64,000 nt of DNA. Origin: Actinomycetota bacterium (lineage in GTDB: Bacteria > Actinomycetota > Thermoleophilia > Gaiellales > F1-60-MAGs149). The notes beneath the pieces were generated by a model. The model did no database searches, was not told the origin of the DNA, and saw nothing but the letters and a program-made list of their open reading frames with translations. How positions within the stretch are numbered: the first letter of the stretch is position 1; each line of letters opens with the position of its first letter. Positions 23,929 to 33,472 of the stretch are shown here, one piece after another. The position numbers and the translations under genes are program-made. The stretch covers positions 52,372 through 116,371 of the forward strand of contig JAPLCF010000036.1 in assembly GCA_026392355.1 (NCBI GenBank), given 5' to 3'.

Positions 23929-25758
23929 GTGGAACGCCGCGACTCGATCCGGAACATCGCGATCGTCGCGCACGTCGATCACGGCAAGACGACGCTCGTC
24001 GACGCCATGCTGTGGCAGTCGGGTGCCTTCCGTGCCAACCAGGACGTTGGCGAGCGCGTGATGGACTCCAACGATCTTGAGCGCGAGAAGGGCATCACCA
24101 TCCTCGCCAAAAACACGGCGGTGCGGTACGGCGACACGAAGATCAACATCATCGATACGCCGGGCCATGCCGACTTCGGCGGCGAGGTCGAGCGCGGCCT
24201 GACCATGGTCGACGCCGTCGTCCTGCTTGTCGATTCCAGCGAGGGCCCACTCCCGCAGACGCGCTTCGTGCTGCGCAAGGCGCTCGAGGCGCACCTGCCG
24301 GTGATCCTCGTGATCAACAAGGTCGATCGCCCCGACGCCCGCATTGCCGAGGTGCTCGACGAGACCTACGCGCTGTTCCTCGACCTCGACGCCACCGAAG
24401 AGCAGATCGACTTCCCGATCGTCTATACGAACGCCCGTGCCGGCCATGCCTCGAACGATGGGCCCGACCAGCTGCACGAGAACCTCGAGCCGCTGTTCGA
24501 CACGATTCTGAAGCACGTGCCTGCGCCGGAGCACGACCCCGCGCATCCCCTCCAGGCACTCGTCACCAACCTCGACGCGTCGCCGTACATGGGTCGTCTC
24601 GCGCTCTGCCGCATCCATCACGGCACGATGCGCAAGGGCGAGACCGTTGCCTGGTGCCGCGCCGATGGCACGATCGAGAACGTCAAGCTGACGGAGCTCT
24701 ACATCACCGAAGAGCTCGAGCGCCTGCCCGCCGACGAGGCCGGCCCCGGTGACATCGTCGCTATCGCCGGCATTCCCGAGGTCACGATCGGCGAGACCAT
24801 CGCCGCCGTCGAAGACGCCCGCCCCCTGCCCGTGATCGCCGTTGATGAGCCGAGCCTCTCGATGACGATCGGCATCAACACGTCGCCGCTCGTCGGCAAG
24901 AGCGGTAAGAAGCTGACCGCCACGATGGTCAAGCAGCGCCTCGAGCAGGAGCTCGTCGGCAACGTGTCGCTGCGCGTCACGCCCACCGATCGCCCGGACG
25001 CCTGGGAGGTGCAGGGCCGCGGCGAGCTGCAGCTGGCCGTGCTCGTCGAGACCATGCGCCGCGAGGGCTTCGAGCTGACCGTCGGCAAGCCGCAGGTCGT
25101 CACGCGCATGATCGACGGCAAGCGCCACGAGCCGATGGAGCGCCTCGCCATCGACGTGCCCGAGGACTACTCCGGCGTCGTCATCCAGATGCTCGGCATC
25201 CGCAAGGGCCGCATGGAGCAGATGGTCAACCACGGTGCCGGCTGGGTCCGCATCGAAGAGATCGTCCCGGCACGTGGCCTGATCGGCTTCCGTACCGAGT
25301 TCCTGACCGAGACCCGTGGCACCGGCCAGCTCCATCACGTCCTCGAGGGCTTCGAGCCGTGGCACGGCGAGATCCGCTCGCGCCAGAACGGCTCGCTGAT
25401 TGCCGACCGTCAGGGTGTGGCGACGGAGCACGCGCTGATGACGCTCCAGGAGCGCGGCGAGATGTTCATCGAGCCGGGCATCGACGTCTACAACGGCATG
25501 ATCATCGGCCTCAACGCGCGCAGCGACGACATGGAGATCAACCCGACGCGCGAGAAGAAGCTGACGAACATGCGCGCCGCCTCCGCCGAGGAGCTCGTGC
25601 GCCTCACGCCGCCGCGCCACCTCTCGCTCGAGCAGGCCCTCGAGTTCATCGCCGAAGACGAGTGCGTCGAGGTCACCCCCGACGCCGTCCGCCTGCGCAA
25701 GGTCGAACTCGACCCCAATCTCCGCAGGCGTTTGGATAAGGCTAAGAAAGGCCTGTAG
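23929..25758 (+). CDS. typA: Ribosome-associated GTPase TypA/BipA
   Basis: 609 residues from GTG 23929. The GTPase domain carries G1 AHVDHGKTT, switch [13 protein letters not shown]3 [12 protein letters not shown] and G4 NKVDR. It is followed by the beta-barrel domain 2, the elongation-factor G III/V-like domains ([20 protein letters not shown]) and the TypA-specific C-terminal domain, with [20 protein letters not shown] near the end. TypA binds the 70S ribosome and helps large-subunit assembly and stress or cold adaptation. Length and motifs are those of a complete, ordinary member. There is no clear Shine-Dalgarno sequence before the GTG. Confidence 0.95.
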   Translation: MERRDSIRNIAIVAHVDHGKTTLVDAMLWQSGAFRANQDVGERVMDSNDLEREKGITILAKNTAVRYGDTKINIIDTPGHADFGGEVERGLTMVDAVVLLVDSSEGPLPQTRFVLRKALEAHLPVILVINKVDRPDARIAEVLDETYALFLDLDATEEQIDFPIVYTNARAGHASNDGPDQLHENLEPLFDTILKHVPAPEHDPAHPLQALVTNLDASPYMGRLALCRIHHGTMRKGETVAWCRADGTIENVKLTELYITEELERLPADEAGPGDIVAIAGIPEVTIGETIAAVEDARPLPVIAVDEPSLSMTIGINTSPLVGKSGKKLTATMVKQRLEQELVGNVSLRVTPTDRPDAWEVQGRGELQLAVLVETMRREGFELTVGKPQVVTRMIDGKRHEPMERLAIDVPEDYSGVVIQMLGIRKGRMEQMVNHGAGWVRIEEIVPARGLIGFRTEFLTETRGTGQLHHVLEGFEPWHGEIRSRQNGSLIADRQGVATEHALMTLQERGEMFIEPGIDVYNGMIIGLNARSDDMEINPTREKKLTNMRAASAEELVRLTPPRHLSLEQALEFIAEDECVEVTPDAVRLRKVELDPNLRRRLDKAKKGL

Positions 25759-25772
25759 CCCGTCCGACTAGC

Positions 25773-26963
25773 GTGCCACCCGTGAGCGAGTTCCCCCACT
25801 ACTCCGCCCTTTCACTCCGCCTATCCGACGAGCCAGATCCGGCGTGGAAGGTCCACTCGATCGCCGTCAACCGCAAGGCGGCCGGTGAGGACGTGATCGT
25901 TCTGTCGATCGGCGAGCCCGACTCGCCGCCGCCGCCCGCCGTGCTGGCCGAGATCGAGGCGTCGATCGCGCGCGGTCGCACGCGCTACTCCAATGCGCGC
26001 GGCGAAGACAACGTGATCGAGGCGATCTGTCGCTACACGTCGAAGCAGGCGGGCCGCACGATCGAGCCCGACATGGTCAACTTCTTCCCCGGCGCCCAGA
26101 CCGCGCTGTTCGGGATGCTGATGACGATCGTCGGCCCCGGCGACGGGCTGATCGTGCCCGAGCCGTTCTACGCGCCGTACACCCAGGTGCTCGGTGCCAC
26201 GGGCGTCGAGGTCGGCCACATCGCCCTCAAGCCGGAGCACGGGTTCCACCCCTCGATCGACGAGCTGCGCGCCGCAATCACCCCACGCACGCGCGCGATG
26301 GTGATCACCAACCCGCACAACCCGACCGGTGCGGTGCTCACGCGCGACGAGCTAACGGCGATCGCCGAGCTCTGCCGCGAGCACGACATGTGGCTCGTGG
26401 CCGACGAGGTCTACAACGAGTTCATCTACACCGGCGAGTTCACCAGCATCCTGGCGCTCGAGGGCTACGAGGATCGCACGATTGCGCTCGGCACACTCTC
26501 AAAGTCGTACGCCATGACGGGCTTTCGCCACGGCTGGGCCGTCGGCCCCGCGGCCGTCGGTGCCCGTGCCGCCGTGCTGCTCGAGGCGATGCTGTTTGGC
26601 TGCGTACAGTTCATCCAAGACGCCGGCGCCGTCGCGCTGTCTGATGATGGCGCCTTCCCCCGCGCCGAGCGTGCCAAGTACCTGCGTCGCCTCGACCTGA
26701 TCATGGCCGAGCTCCAGGGCGCTGCCACGATCTCGCCGCGTCGCCCCGAGGCCGGCATGTTCGTGATGATCGATATCCGCCCGACCGGTCTCGACGCCGA
26801 AACGTTCGCGATGCGCTTGCTCGACGAAGAGAAGGTTGCCGTGCTGCCCACGCACACGTTCGGCCCGTCCGGTGCTGGGCACGTGCGCATCTCGCTCGGC
26901 ATGGACGACGACACGCTGGTCGAGGCCGCGCGGCGCATCCGCCGCTTCGCCGACGTACTCTAG
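25773..26963 (+). CDS. Class I/II PLP-dependent aminotransferase
   Basis: 396 residues from GTG 25773; GTG 25782 is an equally good start. Key features of fold-type I aminotransferases are complete: GEPDSPPPP near the substrate site, TRYSNARGEDNVIEAI, NPHNPTGAVL, the aspartate in VADEVYNEFIY, the PLP lysine in GTLSKSYAMTGFRHGW and the C-terminal Arg in GHVRISLGMDD. It resembles aspartate- or arginine-pyruvate-type transaminases. The amino donor cannot be fixed from sequence. It starts 14 bases after typA and may be co-transcribed. A strong hairpin follows the gene. Confidence 0.88.
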   Translation: MPPVSEFPHYSALSLRLSDEPDPAWKVHSIAVNRKAAGEDVIVLSIGEPDSPPPPAVLAEIEASIARGRTRYSNARGEDNVIEAICRYTSKQAGRTIEPDMVNFFPGAQTALFGMLMTIVGPGDGLIVPEPFYAPYTQVLGATGVEVGHIALKPEHGFHPSIDELRAAITPRTRAMVITNPHNPTGAVLTRDELTAIAELCREHDMWLVADEVYNEFIYTGEFTSILALEGYEDRTIALGTLSKSYAMTGFRHGWAVGPAAVGARAAVLLEAMLFGCVQFIQDAGAVALSDDGAFPRAERAKYLRRLDLIMAELQGAATISPRRPEAGMFVMIDIRPTGLDAETFAMRLLDEEKVAVLPTHTFGPSGAGHVRISLGMDDDTLVEAARRIRRFADVL

Positions 26964-26986
26964 ATCGACCTGTCGTAGAAGCCAAA

Positions 26987-27028
26987 GCGGCGCTCTGAGC
27001 CGCCGTCACCGGTGGCTCAGAGCGCCGC
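26987..27028. terminator. Bidirectional terminator between convergent genes
   Basis: A perfect 15-bp stem, GCGGCGCTCTGAGCC at 26987-27001 with its complement at 27014-27028, and a 12-base loop. It sits between the stops of the aminotransferase (26963) and the DUF1254 gene (27043). Confidence 0.75.
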
Positions 27029-27042
27029 GTCGAACGCTACGG

Positions 27043-29223
27043 CTAGTTGACCTTCTGAATCTGCGGGACCACCCACGTGGCACCCATCGAGCCATTGGGC
27101 GGCGGGAGGATACTGGCCTCCGTGTTGCTGCCCGGCGTCGGGTAGTAGATGCGAAGCATCGGGCGGATCTGCGGTGCCGTAATCCCGGCGTTCGTACCGT
27201 AGATCTGCTGCAACGAGGCCAGCGAGGGGGTGGGAATCCAGTTGGTCGCGGCTGCACCCGTCGGCAATGTCGGACCAAACCAGAGCGTGTACGAGCCGTC
27301 AGCATTTGCTGCCAGCTGTCCCGAAGTCACCTGCTGGGAGCCCAGCTGCGACACCGGTTGCACCGGCCCCCAGTTGAGCGTTCCACTGGCCGCCGTGAGG
27401 TCGGCGATCGTGCCCGGTGTGCCCGAGGGCCCCTGCTCGGGGACGCCGCCGCCGCTCGAAGTCACCGGCGATACGTCTTGCAGCCACGTCTTGCTGACCG
27501 TGAACGTATACGTGGTCCGCTTGCCCTTGCCCTTCACGGTCGGCGTGGAGGCGACGTAGTAGGTGAGGTTGGACTGGAGCCCATAGCTCTGCGCACCCGT
27601 GCCGAAGAACACCGGCTGGCTGGCCTCCGGCGCTCCACCCCAGGTCGGCATGCCGACCGTGATGGTGTCGCTTCCGGCATCCACCGACTTCACCGTGAGA
27701 TTGGCCTGCGAGTACGCGAGATTCTGCGCGCTTGCCTGCGTGATGAACGGCGCAGCCGACTGGGTCGGATCCGTCTGGTAGACATGGATCGACCAGAAGC
27801 CACGAGCGTTGCCCGCCGAGTTATTGACCGTCGGGGGGAACGTGCCGTTGAGAGGCAACGTCGTGGTGGTCGCCGGCGGCGGCGTAAACGTCATCTTGTA
27901 CGTGTTGTCTCCCATCAGCTGCGTCGTACTCGTGCCATCGAGATTGTTGGCCTGCGTGTAAATGGCGTCGAGCGGCACGTTGGCGGAGCCACCGGCCACA
28001 ACGACGATCGCGCGATACAGGTATCCCTCGACGCTGTTGGGATAGGTGCCGATGTTGTTGTTGAGGTACGACCAGAAGTTGGTTGCCTGCGATGTGCCGA
28101 GTGCCGACTGCATCGCGGCGATCTTGGCCTGCCCATCCTCGTAGCCGGCCTGCAGTGCATCGAGCTGCGCCGAGCCCCAGTTGCGGGGCACCAGATACCC
28201 CCGCGCTCGCAACCCCAGCGGACGGAACAGACGCAGCGCACGCGTCTGACCGAACGCCGGATTCTGGAACAGTTTCTTCGCGTTGGCCTGCGGGACGACC
28301 CACGCGGGCAGTGCCGCGAGCGGCGTGTTACCCAGACCCGTGGTGCGCGATGGCAGCGGGTTGAGCGCCAACGAGCGTCCGGCCTGCTTGAAGAACGCCA
28401 GCGCCTGCGTGGGCGCGTTCTTCCACTTCTGCGCCCGCTGCAGTTGCACCTTGGTCGGCGGATAGGACGTCGTCGCGGGATAGATCGGCTTGTTGCCGTT
28501 GGCCTGGAACTGCGCCAGCGTGTTGAAGGCGAACTTCGTCACCGTGCTCTCGTTAATCGACGCGATCGATGCCGGGTTGTCCGATGGCACCAGCGAATCA
28601 GCACGGATGCGGATGAGCATCCAGTTGTAGTTGGTGTCGGTCGGCAGCACGCGATAGGTGAATCCATCGATCTTGGCGACACGCTGATTGGCGTACTGCG
28701 ACGTCGGGCCGACGATCAGATACGAGGTCGACCGCGTGGACGGCGTGGTGCGTGTGCCGATGCTGCCCGTCGAGTTGATGAAGGCATCCAGCAGGTTAAC
28801 GACGTAGTAGTTCTTGGCCGATGGCGGCACGGTGAGCACCATCTCCTTGGTGCCCCCGTTGGGCGTGCCCGTCACGGGGCGCCCACTCAAGTCGAGCATC
28901 GAGTTGAGGTACAGCACCGAGGCATCGCCGGCGTTCGTCGCGAGATTGTTCCACGCGGCAGCAGCCGTGCCCTTGCCGCCCAGCACATTGACGGGCGACG
29001 TCTTCAACGCGTTGTACTTCAGGAACCGGTAGACGAACTCCGGCGCGAGCGCCCACGTGTAAGCATCCGCCGCCAGCTTCTGAATCGCCGTCGGATTGGT
29101 CAGTGGCGAGGGAGGGCCTTTGGGTGTGGGCGATGCCGTGGCAGCGCTCGCTGCCCCGAGGGTCGTGGTAACCAGCATTGCAATGGCCACACCCATTGCG
29201 CGTGTAGCGAAACGACGACGCAT
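27043..29223 (-). CDS. Secreted DUF1254/DUF1214 protein with an inserted domain
   Basis: 726 residues from ATG 29223 (weak CGGAG upstream); the signal peptide spans residues 1-32 (AMGVAIAMLVTTTLGAASA). Residues about 45-190 are DUF1254 (YTWALAPEFVYRFLKYNA, then PNGGTKEMVLTVPPSAKNYY). The DUF1214 domain starts near 415 (YRAIVVVAGGSANVPLDAIY), reaches GFWSIHVYQTDP, is interrupted by about 150 residues of beta-rich, Gly/Ser-rich sequence, and resumes at TSGQLAANADGSYTLWFGPT and LRIYYPT. Uninterrupted family members are roughly 450 residues. The function is unknown. It lies 94 bases downstream of the multicopper oxidase on the same strand, suggesting a shared transcript. Confidence 0.82.
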   Translation of the reverse strand: MRRRFATRAMGVAIAMLVTTTLGAASAATASPTPKGPPSPLTNPTAIQKLAADAYTWALAPEFVYRFLKYNALKTSPVNVLGGKGTAAAAWNNLATNAGDASVLYLNSMLDLSGRPVTGTPNGGTKEMVLTVPPSAKNYYVVNLLDAFINSTGSIGTRTTPSTRSTSYLIVGPTSQYANQRVAKIDGFTYRVLPTDTNYNWMLIRIRADSLVPSDNPASIASINESTVTKFAFNTLAQFQANGNKPIYPATTSYPPTKVQLQRAQKWKNAPTQALAFFKQAGRSLALNPLPSRTTGLGNTPLAALPAWVVPQANAKKLFQNPAFGQTRALRLFRPLGLRARGYLVPRNWGSAQLDALQAGYEDGQAKIAAMQSALGTSQATNFWSYLNNNIGTYPNSVEGYLYRAIVVVAGGSANVPLDAIYTQANNLDGTSTTQLMGDNTYKMTFTPPPATTTTLPLNGTFPPTVNNSAGNARGFWSIHVYQTDPTQSAAPFITQASAQNLAYSQANLTVKSVDAGSDTITVGMPTWGGAPEASQPVFFGTGAQSYGLQSNLTYYVASTPTVKGKGKRTTYTFTVSKTWLQDVSPVTSSGGGVPEQGPSGTPGTIADLTAASGTLNWGPVQPVSQLGSQQVTSGQLAANADGSYTLWFGPTLPTGAAATNWIPTPSLASLQQIYGTNAGITAPQIRPMLRIYYPTPGSNTEASILPPPNGSMGATWVVPQIQKVN

Positions 29224-29317
29224 CTGACGGACTCCGATGTTCTTGCTCTTCACGATGTGGTCCACTGTACGCGACGGTGGGAACCAGCACCGGCGCCACT
29301 TCGCTGACGTGCTCGAG

Positions 29318-30925
29318 CTACGGCGCGGTCTCGGGCACCACAAGGGGTGGTGCCCCACGATCGACAACCTTCATGATCGCCATCATGCCGTGATCCTCGT
29401 GCACGAGCACGTGGCAGTGGAAGACAAACGTGCCCGCGTAATCGGCGAACGGAATGCGGATCGTGATCGTTTTGCCTGGTGGAATGGCGATCGAGTCGGC
29501 CCACTGTGGCTCGCCTCGAAGCTCCTTGCCATCCTTGCGGACGATCTGATAATCGTCGACATGGAGGTGGAAGTTGTGCCACTCCGGCGAGTCGTTGGCG
29601 ATCTTCCACTCTTCAACCGTGTTGAGCCCCGCGACAAATGTCGGCCCCGCCATACCGCCGTGGTCATGGAACATCGCGCCATCGATAAAGAATCGTGGCG
29701 GTGCCTGCGTGAAGCGGATCGTGTGCCGTGCGGCGATCTTCACCTCGGGACCGCGCAAGTCACGCGCCGGCAGCAGGTTGGCCGGGATCTCCTGCGGTGT
29801 CTGCGCCGCACCGGTCACGTTGAGCGAGGCGACCTGCACACGCGGCTGCTTGCCGTATGGCGTTGGACGCTGGTTGAAGTACGCCTGGATTAGCGGGAAC
29901 GAACCCGTGTTCTGCCCCGCCTGCACGAGCACCTCCATGCGCTGGCCGGGAGCGAGCCAGATCTCGCCGATCTGCTTCGGATGGGCAAACGTGTTGGCGT
30001 CGGACGACAGCTGCCAGTAGCGGGCGCCGTCCATCGGCAGGATCTTGAGGAACCGCTCGTACGAGGCGTTGAGGAGCCGCCAGCGCTGGGTCTCGCCGGG
30101 GCGGATATCGATGCGCGGTTGGACCTGCCCGTTGATCGTGATCAGGCGGTGCTCCGGCGTGAGGTACTGCGAACTCGTGACGGTGCCGTTGCGGACCGTG
30201 ACGTTCTGAAAGACCATCAGGCGATCGACGAGGCCCTTGATGCCGGGGACGTCATCGAGTCCGCCCTTGACGATGATCGCTCCGGCCTGACCCTCGCCAA
30301 CTTGCATGTCGGCGTAGTGATGCCCGTGCGGGTGGTACCAGAACAGGCCAGCCGGATGGTCGGCAGGCAACTGGTAGCGATACTGGTACTGGCTGCCCGG
30401 CGGGATCTTCAGCAGCACGTCATCGGACGGTGCCACCGGCGAGACATGCATGCCATGGACGTGCAGATTCGTGATGTTGCCGAGCTTCTGTGGATACACG
30501 GCATAGGGCTGCCCGGGATAGATCGGCGGCGGGTTCTCTGACGAAGCTCCGTACGGCAGATACCGCGCCTTCATACGGTTGCGCAGCAGGACGTTCATCT
30601 TGTCGCCCGGGTTGACGACGAGCGTCGTGCCGGGGAACTGCCCGTTGTAGACCTCGCTGCGTACGGTGCGGCCACCGAGGTCGAACGTGCTCATGCCGGC
30701 GGTGAGCGTGTAGTTGAGCATGCCGTTCACCGACGAGACCGCATTCGGTGTCTGGAGCGGCTGGCCGGTGGCGTAGCCCTCACAGGGCTTGCACGGCGGC
30801 GTTGTCTTGGCACCAGCGTCGGCGGGGGCCGTGCGCGTGAGGACGCTACTGCCGGCCACGATCACGACCAGCAGGGCGATGCCGCCGAGGACACGAACGA
30901 GCAGCGGGCGATGAACGCGTGGCAT
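29318..30925 (-). CDS. Exported multicopper oxidase (CotA/laccase-like)
   Basis: 535 residues from ATG 30925. An N-terminal hydrophobic segment (VLGGIALLVVIVAGSSVL) serves as signal or anchor. All copper ligand motifs are present: LHVHGMH, WYHPHGHH, HNFHLHVDDY and HCHVLVHEDHGMM, giving a complete type 1 site and trinuclear cluster; Met is the likely axial ligand of type 1 copper. The enzyme should couple one-electron oxidation of phenols, metal ions or similar donors to reduction of oxygen outside the membrane. It diverges from the serine hydrolase at 30972 with under 50 bases between, and is followed by the DUF1254 gene. Confidence 0.92.
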   Translation of the reverse strand: MPRVHRPLLVRVLGGIALLVVIVAGSSVLTRTAPADAGAKTTPPCKPCEGYATGQPLQTPNAVSSVNGMLNYTLTAGMSTFDLGGRTVRSEVYNGQFPGTTLVVNPGDKMNVLLRNRMKARYLPYGASSENPPPIYPGQPYAVYPQKLGNITNLHVHGMHVSPVAPSDDVLLKIPPGSQYQYRYQLPADHPAGLFWYHPHGHHYADMQVGEGQAGAIIVKGGLDDVPGIKGLVDRLMVFQNVTVRNGTVTSSQYLTPEHRLITINGQVQPRIDIRPGETQRWRLLNASYERFLKILPMDGARYWQLSSDANTFAHPKQIGEIWLAPGQRMEVLVQAGQNTGSFPLIQAYFNQRPTPYGKQPRVQVASLNVTGAAQTPQEIPANLLPARDLRGPEVKIAARHTIRFTQAPPRFFIDGAMFHDHGGMAGPTFVAGLNTVEEWKIANDSPEWHNFHLHVDDYQIVRKDGKELRGEPQWADSIAIPPGKTITIRIPFADYAGTFVFHCHVLVHEDHGMMAIMKVVDRGAPPLVVPETAP

Positions 30926-30971
30926 GAAGGCAGCGTACCGCGTGTGCAGTGCGTCGTACATACTGCGCCCC

Positions 30972-32156
30972 ATGAGCGGGCAGACGGAGCTAACGGTCGA
31001 GAACTGGCTCTGGGACATGCATGGCACGCGCTCGGCGCAGCGCCTCGCGGAGTTCCGTCCGCTCGAACGGATCAGCCGCGGCACCGGTCCCGTCCGCGAG
31101 CTCCCCGTCGATCTGGTCGACCTCAACCACCTCGAAGTCGTCGACCGCACGGGTGCCACGATCACGCTCGATCAGCACCTCGAGTCCTCGTTCACCGAGG
31201 GCCTGATCGTGATCAAGGACGGCACGGTTGTCTACGAGCGCTACCTCAACGGACTGCAGCCCGACACGCAGCACCTGCTCGCAAGCGTCACCAAGTCGAT
31301 TACCGCGTCGGTGCTCGGCATCGAAATCGGGCGGGGCGCCCTAGGCCGTGACGACCGGGTCGCCGACATCGCACCGGAGTTCAGCGGAACCAGCGTCGAG
31401 GACGCCACCATTGGCCAGCTGATCGACATGACGGTCGGTACGGCCTTCTCGGAGGTGCACGACGAACTTGCGGACCCCGCGCAGGAGTCGGACCTGATGC
31501 GCTTCTTCCGCCAGACGGGCACGATGCCGCTCGGCGATGCCGACCCGATCGGCGTGCTCGGCCTGTTCCGCGAACTCGGGCAGGCGTACCCGCACGGCGA
31601 CCACTTCGAGTACCGCACGCCGCTCACCTGCGTCGTCGGCCGCATCCTCGAGCTCACGACCGGACGGTCGTACGTCGACCTGATCTCCGACGACCTGTGG
31701 TCGCAGATCGGCACCGAGCACGACGCCGCGATCGTGATCGACGTCGGCGGCTTCCCGTTCGCCGGGGGCGGCATGACGGCAACACTCCGCGACATCGCGC
31801 GCTACGGCCTCGTCCTTCTCGACAACGGCGTCGTGGCTGGTAAGCAGGTGATTCCGTCGGACTGGATCGCCTCGACGCTCGATGGCTCCGACGACACGCG
31901 CCGCGCCTTCGCGAAGTGCCCGCAGCTGACGCCTGAGGACCTCGCCACGTGGTCCGAATACCGCGACGCCTTCTGGATCGTCGAGCCCGGCCGTGTCTAC
32001 GAGGCGCTCGGCCTATTCGGCCAGATCTGCCGCATCAACACGGAGACCAACACGGTGATCACGCGCTTCTCGGCCCAGCCGATGCACGAGCGCACCGAGA
32101 TCGGCTTCGAGACGTATCGCGCACACGCGGCCATTGAGGCCGCCCTCGCCGGTTGA
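30972..32156 (+). CDS. Beta-lactamase-fold serine hydrolase (copy 2)
   Basis: 394 residues from ATG 30972; an upstream in-frame ATG at 30924 would run into the divergent oxidase start. The S-x-x-K motif is in LLASVTKSITASVLG, the second-motif Tyr in FEYRTPLTCVVGR, and the GGMTATLRDIARYG segment matches copy 1 (16476-17633). Between the copies, the N-terminal part 'LIVIKDGTVVYERYLNGLQP' parallels 'ALVAVKDGKVALEWLAPGV'. There is no signal peptide, so a cytoplasmic esterase, amidase or oligomer hydrolase is likely. It is followed by a pair of perfect palindromes before the convergent peptidase. Confidence 0.82.
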   Translation: MSGQTELTVENWLWDMHGTRSAQRLAEFRPLERISRGTGPVRELPVDLVDLNHLEVVDRTGATITLDQHLESSFTEGLIVIKDGTVVYERYLNGLQPDTQHLLASVTKSITASVLGIEIGRGALGRDDRVADIAPEFSGTSVEDATIGQLIDMTVGTAFSEVHDELADPAQESDLMRFFRQTGTMPLGDADPIGVLGLFRELGQAYPHGDHFEYRTPLTCVVGRILELTTGRSYVDLISDDLWSQIGTEHDAAIVIDVGGFPFAGGGMTATLRDIARYGLVLLDNGVVAGKQVIPSDWIASTLDGSDDTRRAFAKCPQLTPEDLATWSEYRDAFWIVEPGRVYEALGLFGQICRINTETNTVITRFSAQPMHERTEIGFETYRAHAAIEAALAG

Positions 32157-32163
32157 GTGCGAA

Positions 32164-32181
32164 TCTGGACCCGGGTCCAGA
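32164..32181. repeat. Intergenic palindrome, first copy
   Basis: TCTGGACCCGGGTCCAGA is perfectly self-complementary with no loop and lies 8 bases after the hydrolase stop. The same 18 bases recur at 32201-32218. They may form a bidirectional terminator in RNA or be a REP-like element. Confidence 0.85.
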
Positions 32182-32199
32182 ATCGCCGCTTTCGTGCTG

Positions 32200-32219
32200 A
32201 TCTGGACCCGGGTCCAGAT
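32200..32219. repeat. Intergenic palindrome, second copy
   Basis: The same 18-bp palindrome as 32164-32181, here extended by one more matching pair (A...T) to 20 bp. Start-to-start spacing to the first copy is 37 bases. It ends 7 bases before the stop codon of the convergent peptidase gene. Confidence 0.85.
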
Positions 32220-32225
32220 GTGCAG

Positions 32226-33356
32226 CTAGATCCGGCCGGCCTCACGCAGTAGTTCGACGACGCGGTCGCGCGGCAGCGCGGGGACGCGACGGCCCTGTCG
32301 GCCGTGCATCTCCTCGTTGGCGACGAGCGCGTTGACGATCGCCTCCTCAACACACTGCACCGTGGCGGCGAAGAGGTCGTCGATGCGCGTCCACGGCAGG
32401 AAGCGCAGCTCGTTGATCTCGTCCGTCGTCGGCTCGCCAAGCGGAAAGCCGCCAGAAAACGCGCCCGGGTTCGCGGTCGAGAACGCGAGGAAGATGTCGC
32501 CGGAGAAGTGCGAGCCCGTCGTGCCGAGGCGCGCCAAGCCGAGTGGAATGCGCCGCGCCATGGACTTCATCTGCGTCGGCAAGAGCGGCGCGTCAGTCGC
32601 GAGGATCACGATGATCGAGCCGGCGCCTGGCGGCACGATCCAGTCGTCGGAGCCGAGCGGATCGTCGTCCTTGAGCGCCTCGCCGAGCTTGACGCCGGCA
32701 ATTGTGAGTTCCGACCGCGAACCGAAGTTCGCCTGCACGAACGCACCGACGGTGAACGTCTCCGGGCCCCACGCAACCTGCCGTGATGCGGTACCCGAAC
32801 CGGCCTTGAAGCCGCAGCAGTTCATGCCCGTACCGCCACCGACCGAGCCCTCTTCAATCGGACCGGAGGCCGCAGTGTCGAGCGCGGCGTGGACCTCGGC
32901 TTCGGTGATGCGGCGGTCGTTGAGCTTGTGCAGAAAGCCATCCCACGTCTCGGCCGCGACGGGCAGTGCCCACTCGTCGTTGGGGTCGGGGAAGCGCTCG
33001 TGCACCCAGCTGTTGATACCCGCCTGCGCGATGCCCACCGCGGCGGTGCTGGTGATTGCGATCGGGAGGCTCACCGTGCCCGACTCCTCGATCCAGGCCC
33101 AGCCCGTCATCTCGCCGTTGCCGTTGAGCGAGTAGACGCCGGCCGCACAGGCGTCGTGCGGGTTGGCCTTGCCCCGCGGGTGAATACCGGTCACACCGGT
33201 GCGCACGTCGTCGCCCTCGATCACCGTCGTGTAGCCGACCTCGACACCGGGGACGTCCGTGATCGCGTTCCATGGGCCGGGCGTCCCGTCGAACGGGATG
33301 CCGAGCGCGCGGGCACGGGGCTTGCCGAACGGAGTGGCGAGATGCGGATCGGTCAT
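32226..33356 (-). CDS. DmpA/P1-family aminopeptidase
   Basis: 376 residues from ATG 33356. It opens with the family's characteristic block ARALGIPFDGTPGPWNAITD VPGVEVG (split here at residue 30) and continues with TGVTGIHPRG and GNGEMTGWAWIEESG. The central EGSVGGGTGMNCCGFKAGSG is the region where these enzymes cut themselves to expose an N-terminal serine nucleophile. Known members are L-aminopeptidase/D-Ala-esterases or beta-aminopeptidases, cytoplasmic Ntn hydrolases. It diverges from the peptide-importer operon, so processing of imported peptides is a reasonable inferred role. Whether it self-cleaves cannot be told from sequence alone. Confidence 0.87.
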   Translation of the reverse strand: MTDPHLATPFGKPRARALGIPFDGTPGPWNAITDVPGVEVGYTTVIEGDDVRTGVTGIHPRGKANPHDACAAGVYSLNGNGEMTGWAWIEESGTVSLPIAITSTAAVGIAQAGINSWVHERFPDPNDEWALPVAAETWDGFLHKLNDRRITEAEVHAALDTAASGPIEEGSVGGGTGMNCCGFKAGSGTASRQVAWGPETFTVGAFVQANFGSRSELTIAGVKLGEALKDDDPLGSDDWIVPPGAGSIIVILATDAPLLPTQMKSMARRIPLGLARLGTTGSHFSGDIFLAFSTANPGAFSGGFPLGEPTTDEINELRFLPWTRIDDLFAATVQCVEEAIVNALVANEEMHGRQGRRVPALPRDRVVELLREAGRI

Positions 33357-33472
33357 GTCGCGGACTCTAGCCGCCCCGCGTGACCAGCCGGTGATCGCAC
33401 CGGGTTCGTGGAACACGGGCGTGCCGGCTCCGCCATGCCCGACTATGGTTCTCACGGACGAGGAGGTCCATC

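Noticed and set aside
23923..25620. A 565-codon open frame antisense to typA
   Set aside because: typA is unmistakable on the other strand; the antisense product is repetitive Asp/Val/Arg/His-rich sequence without a domain.
26836..29307. An 823-codon frame opposite the DUF1254 gene
   Set aside because: An Arg-rich shadow that crosses the 3' end of the aminotransferase and a terminator.
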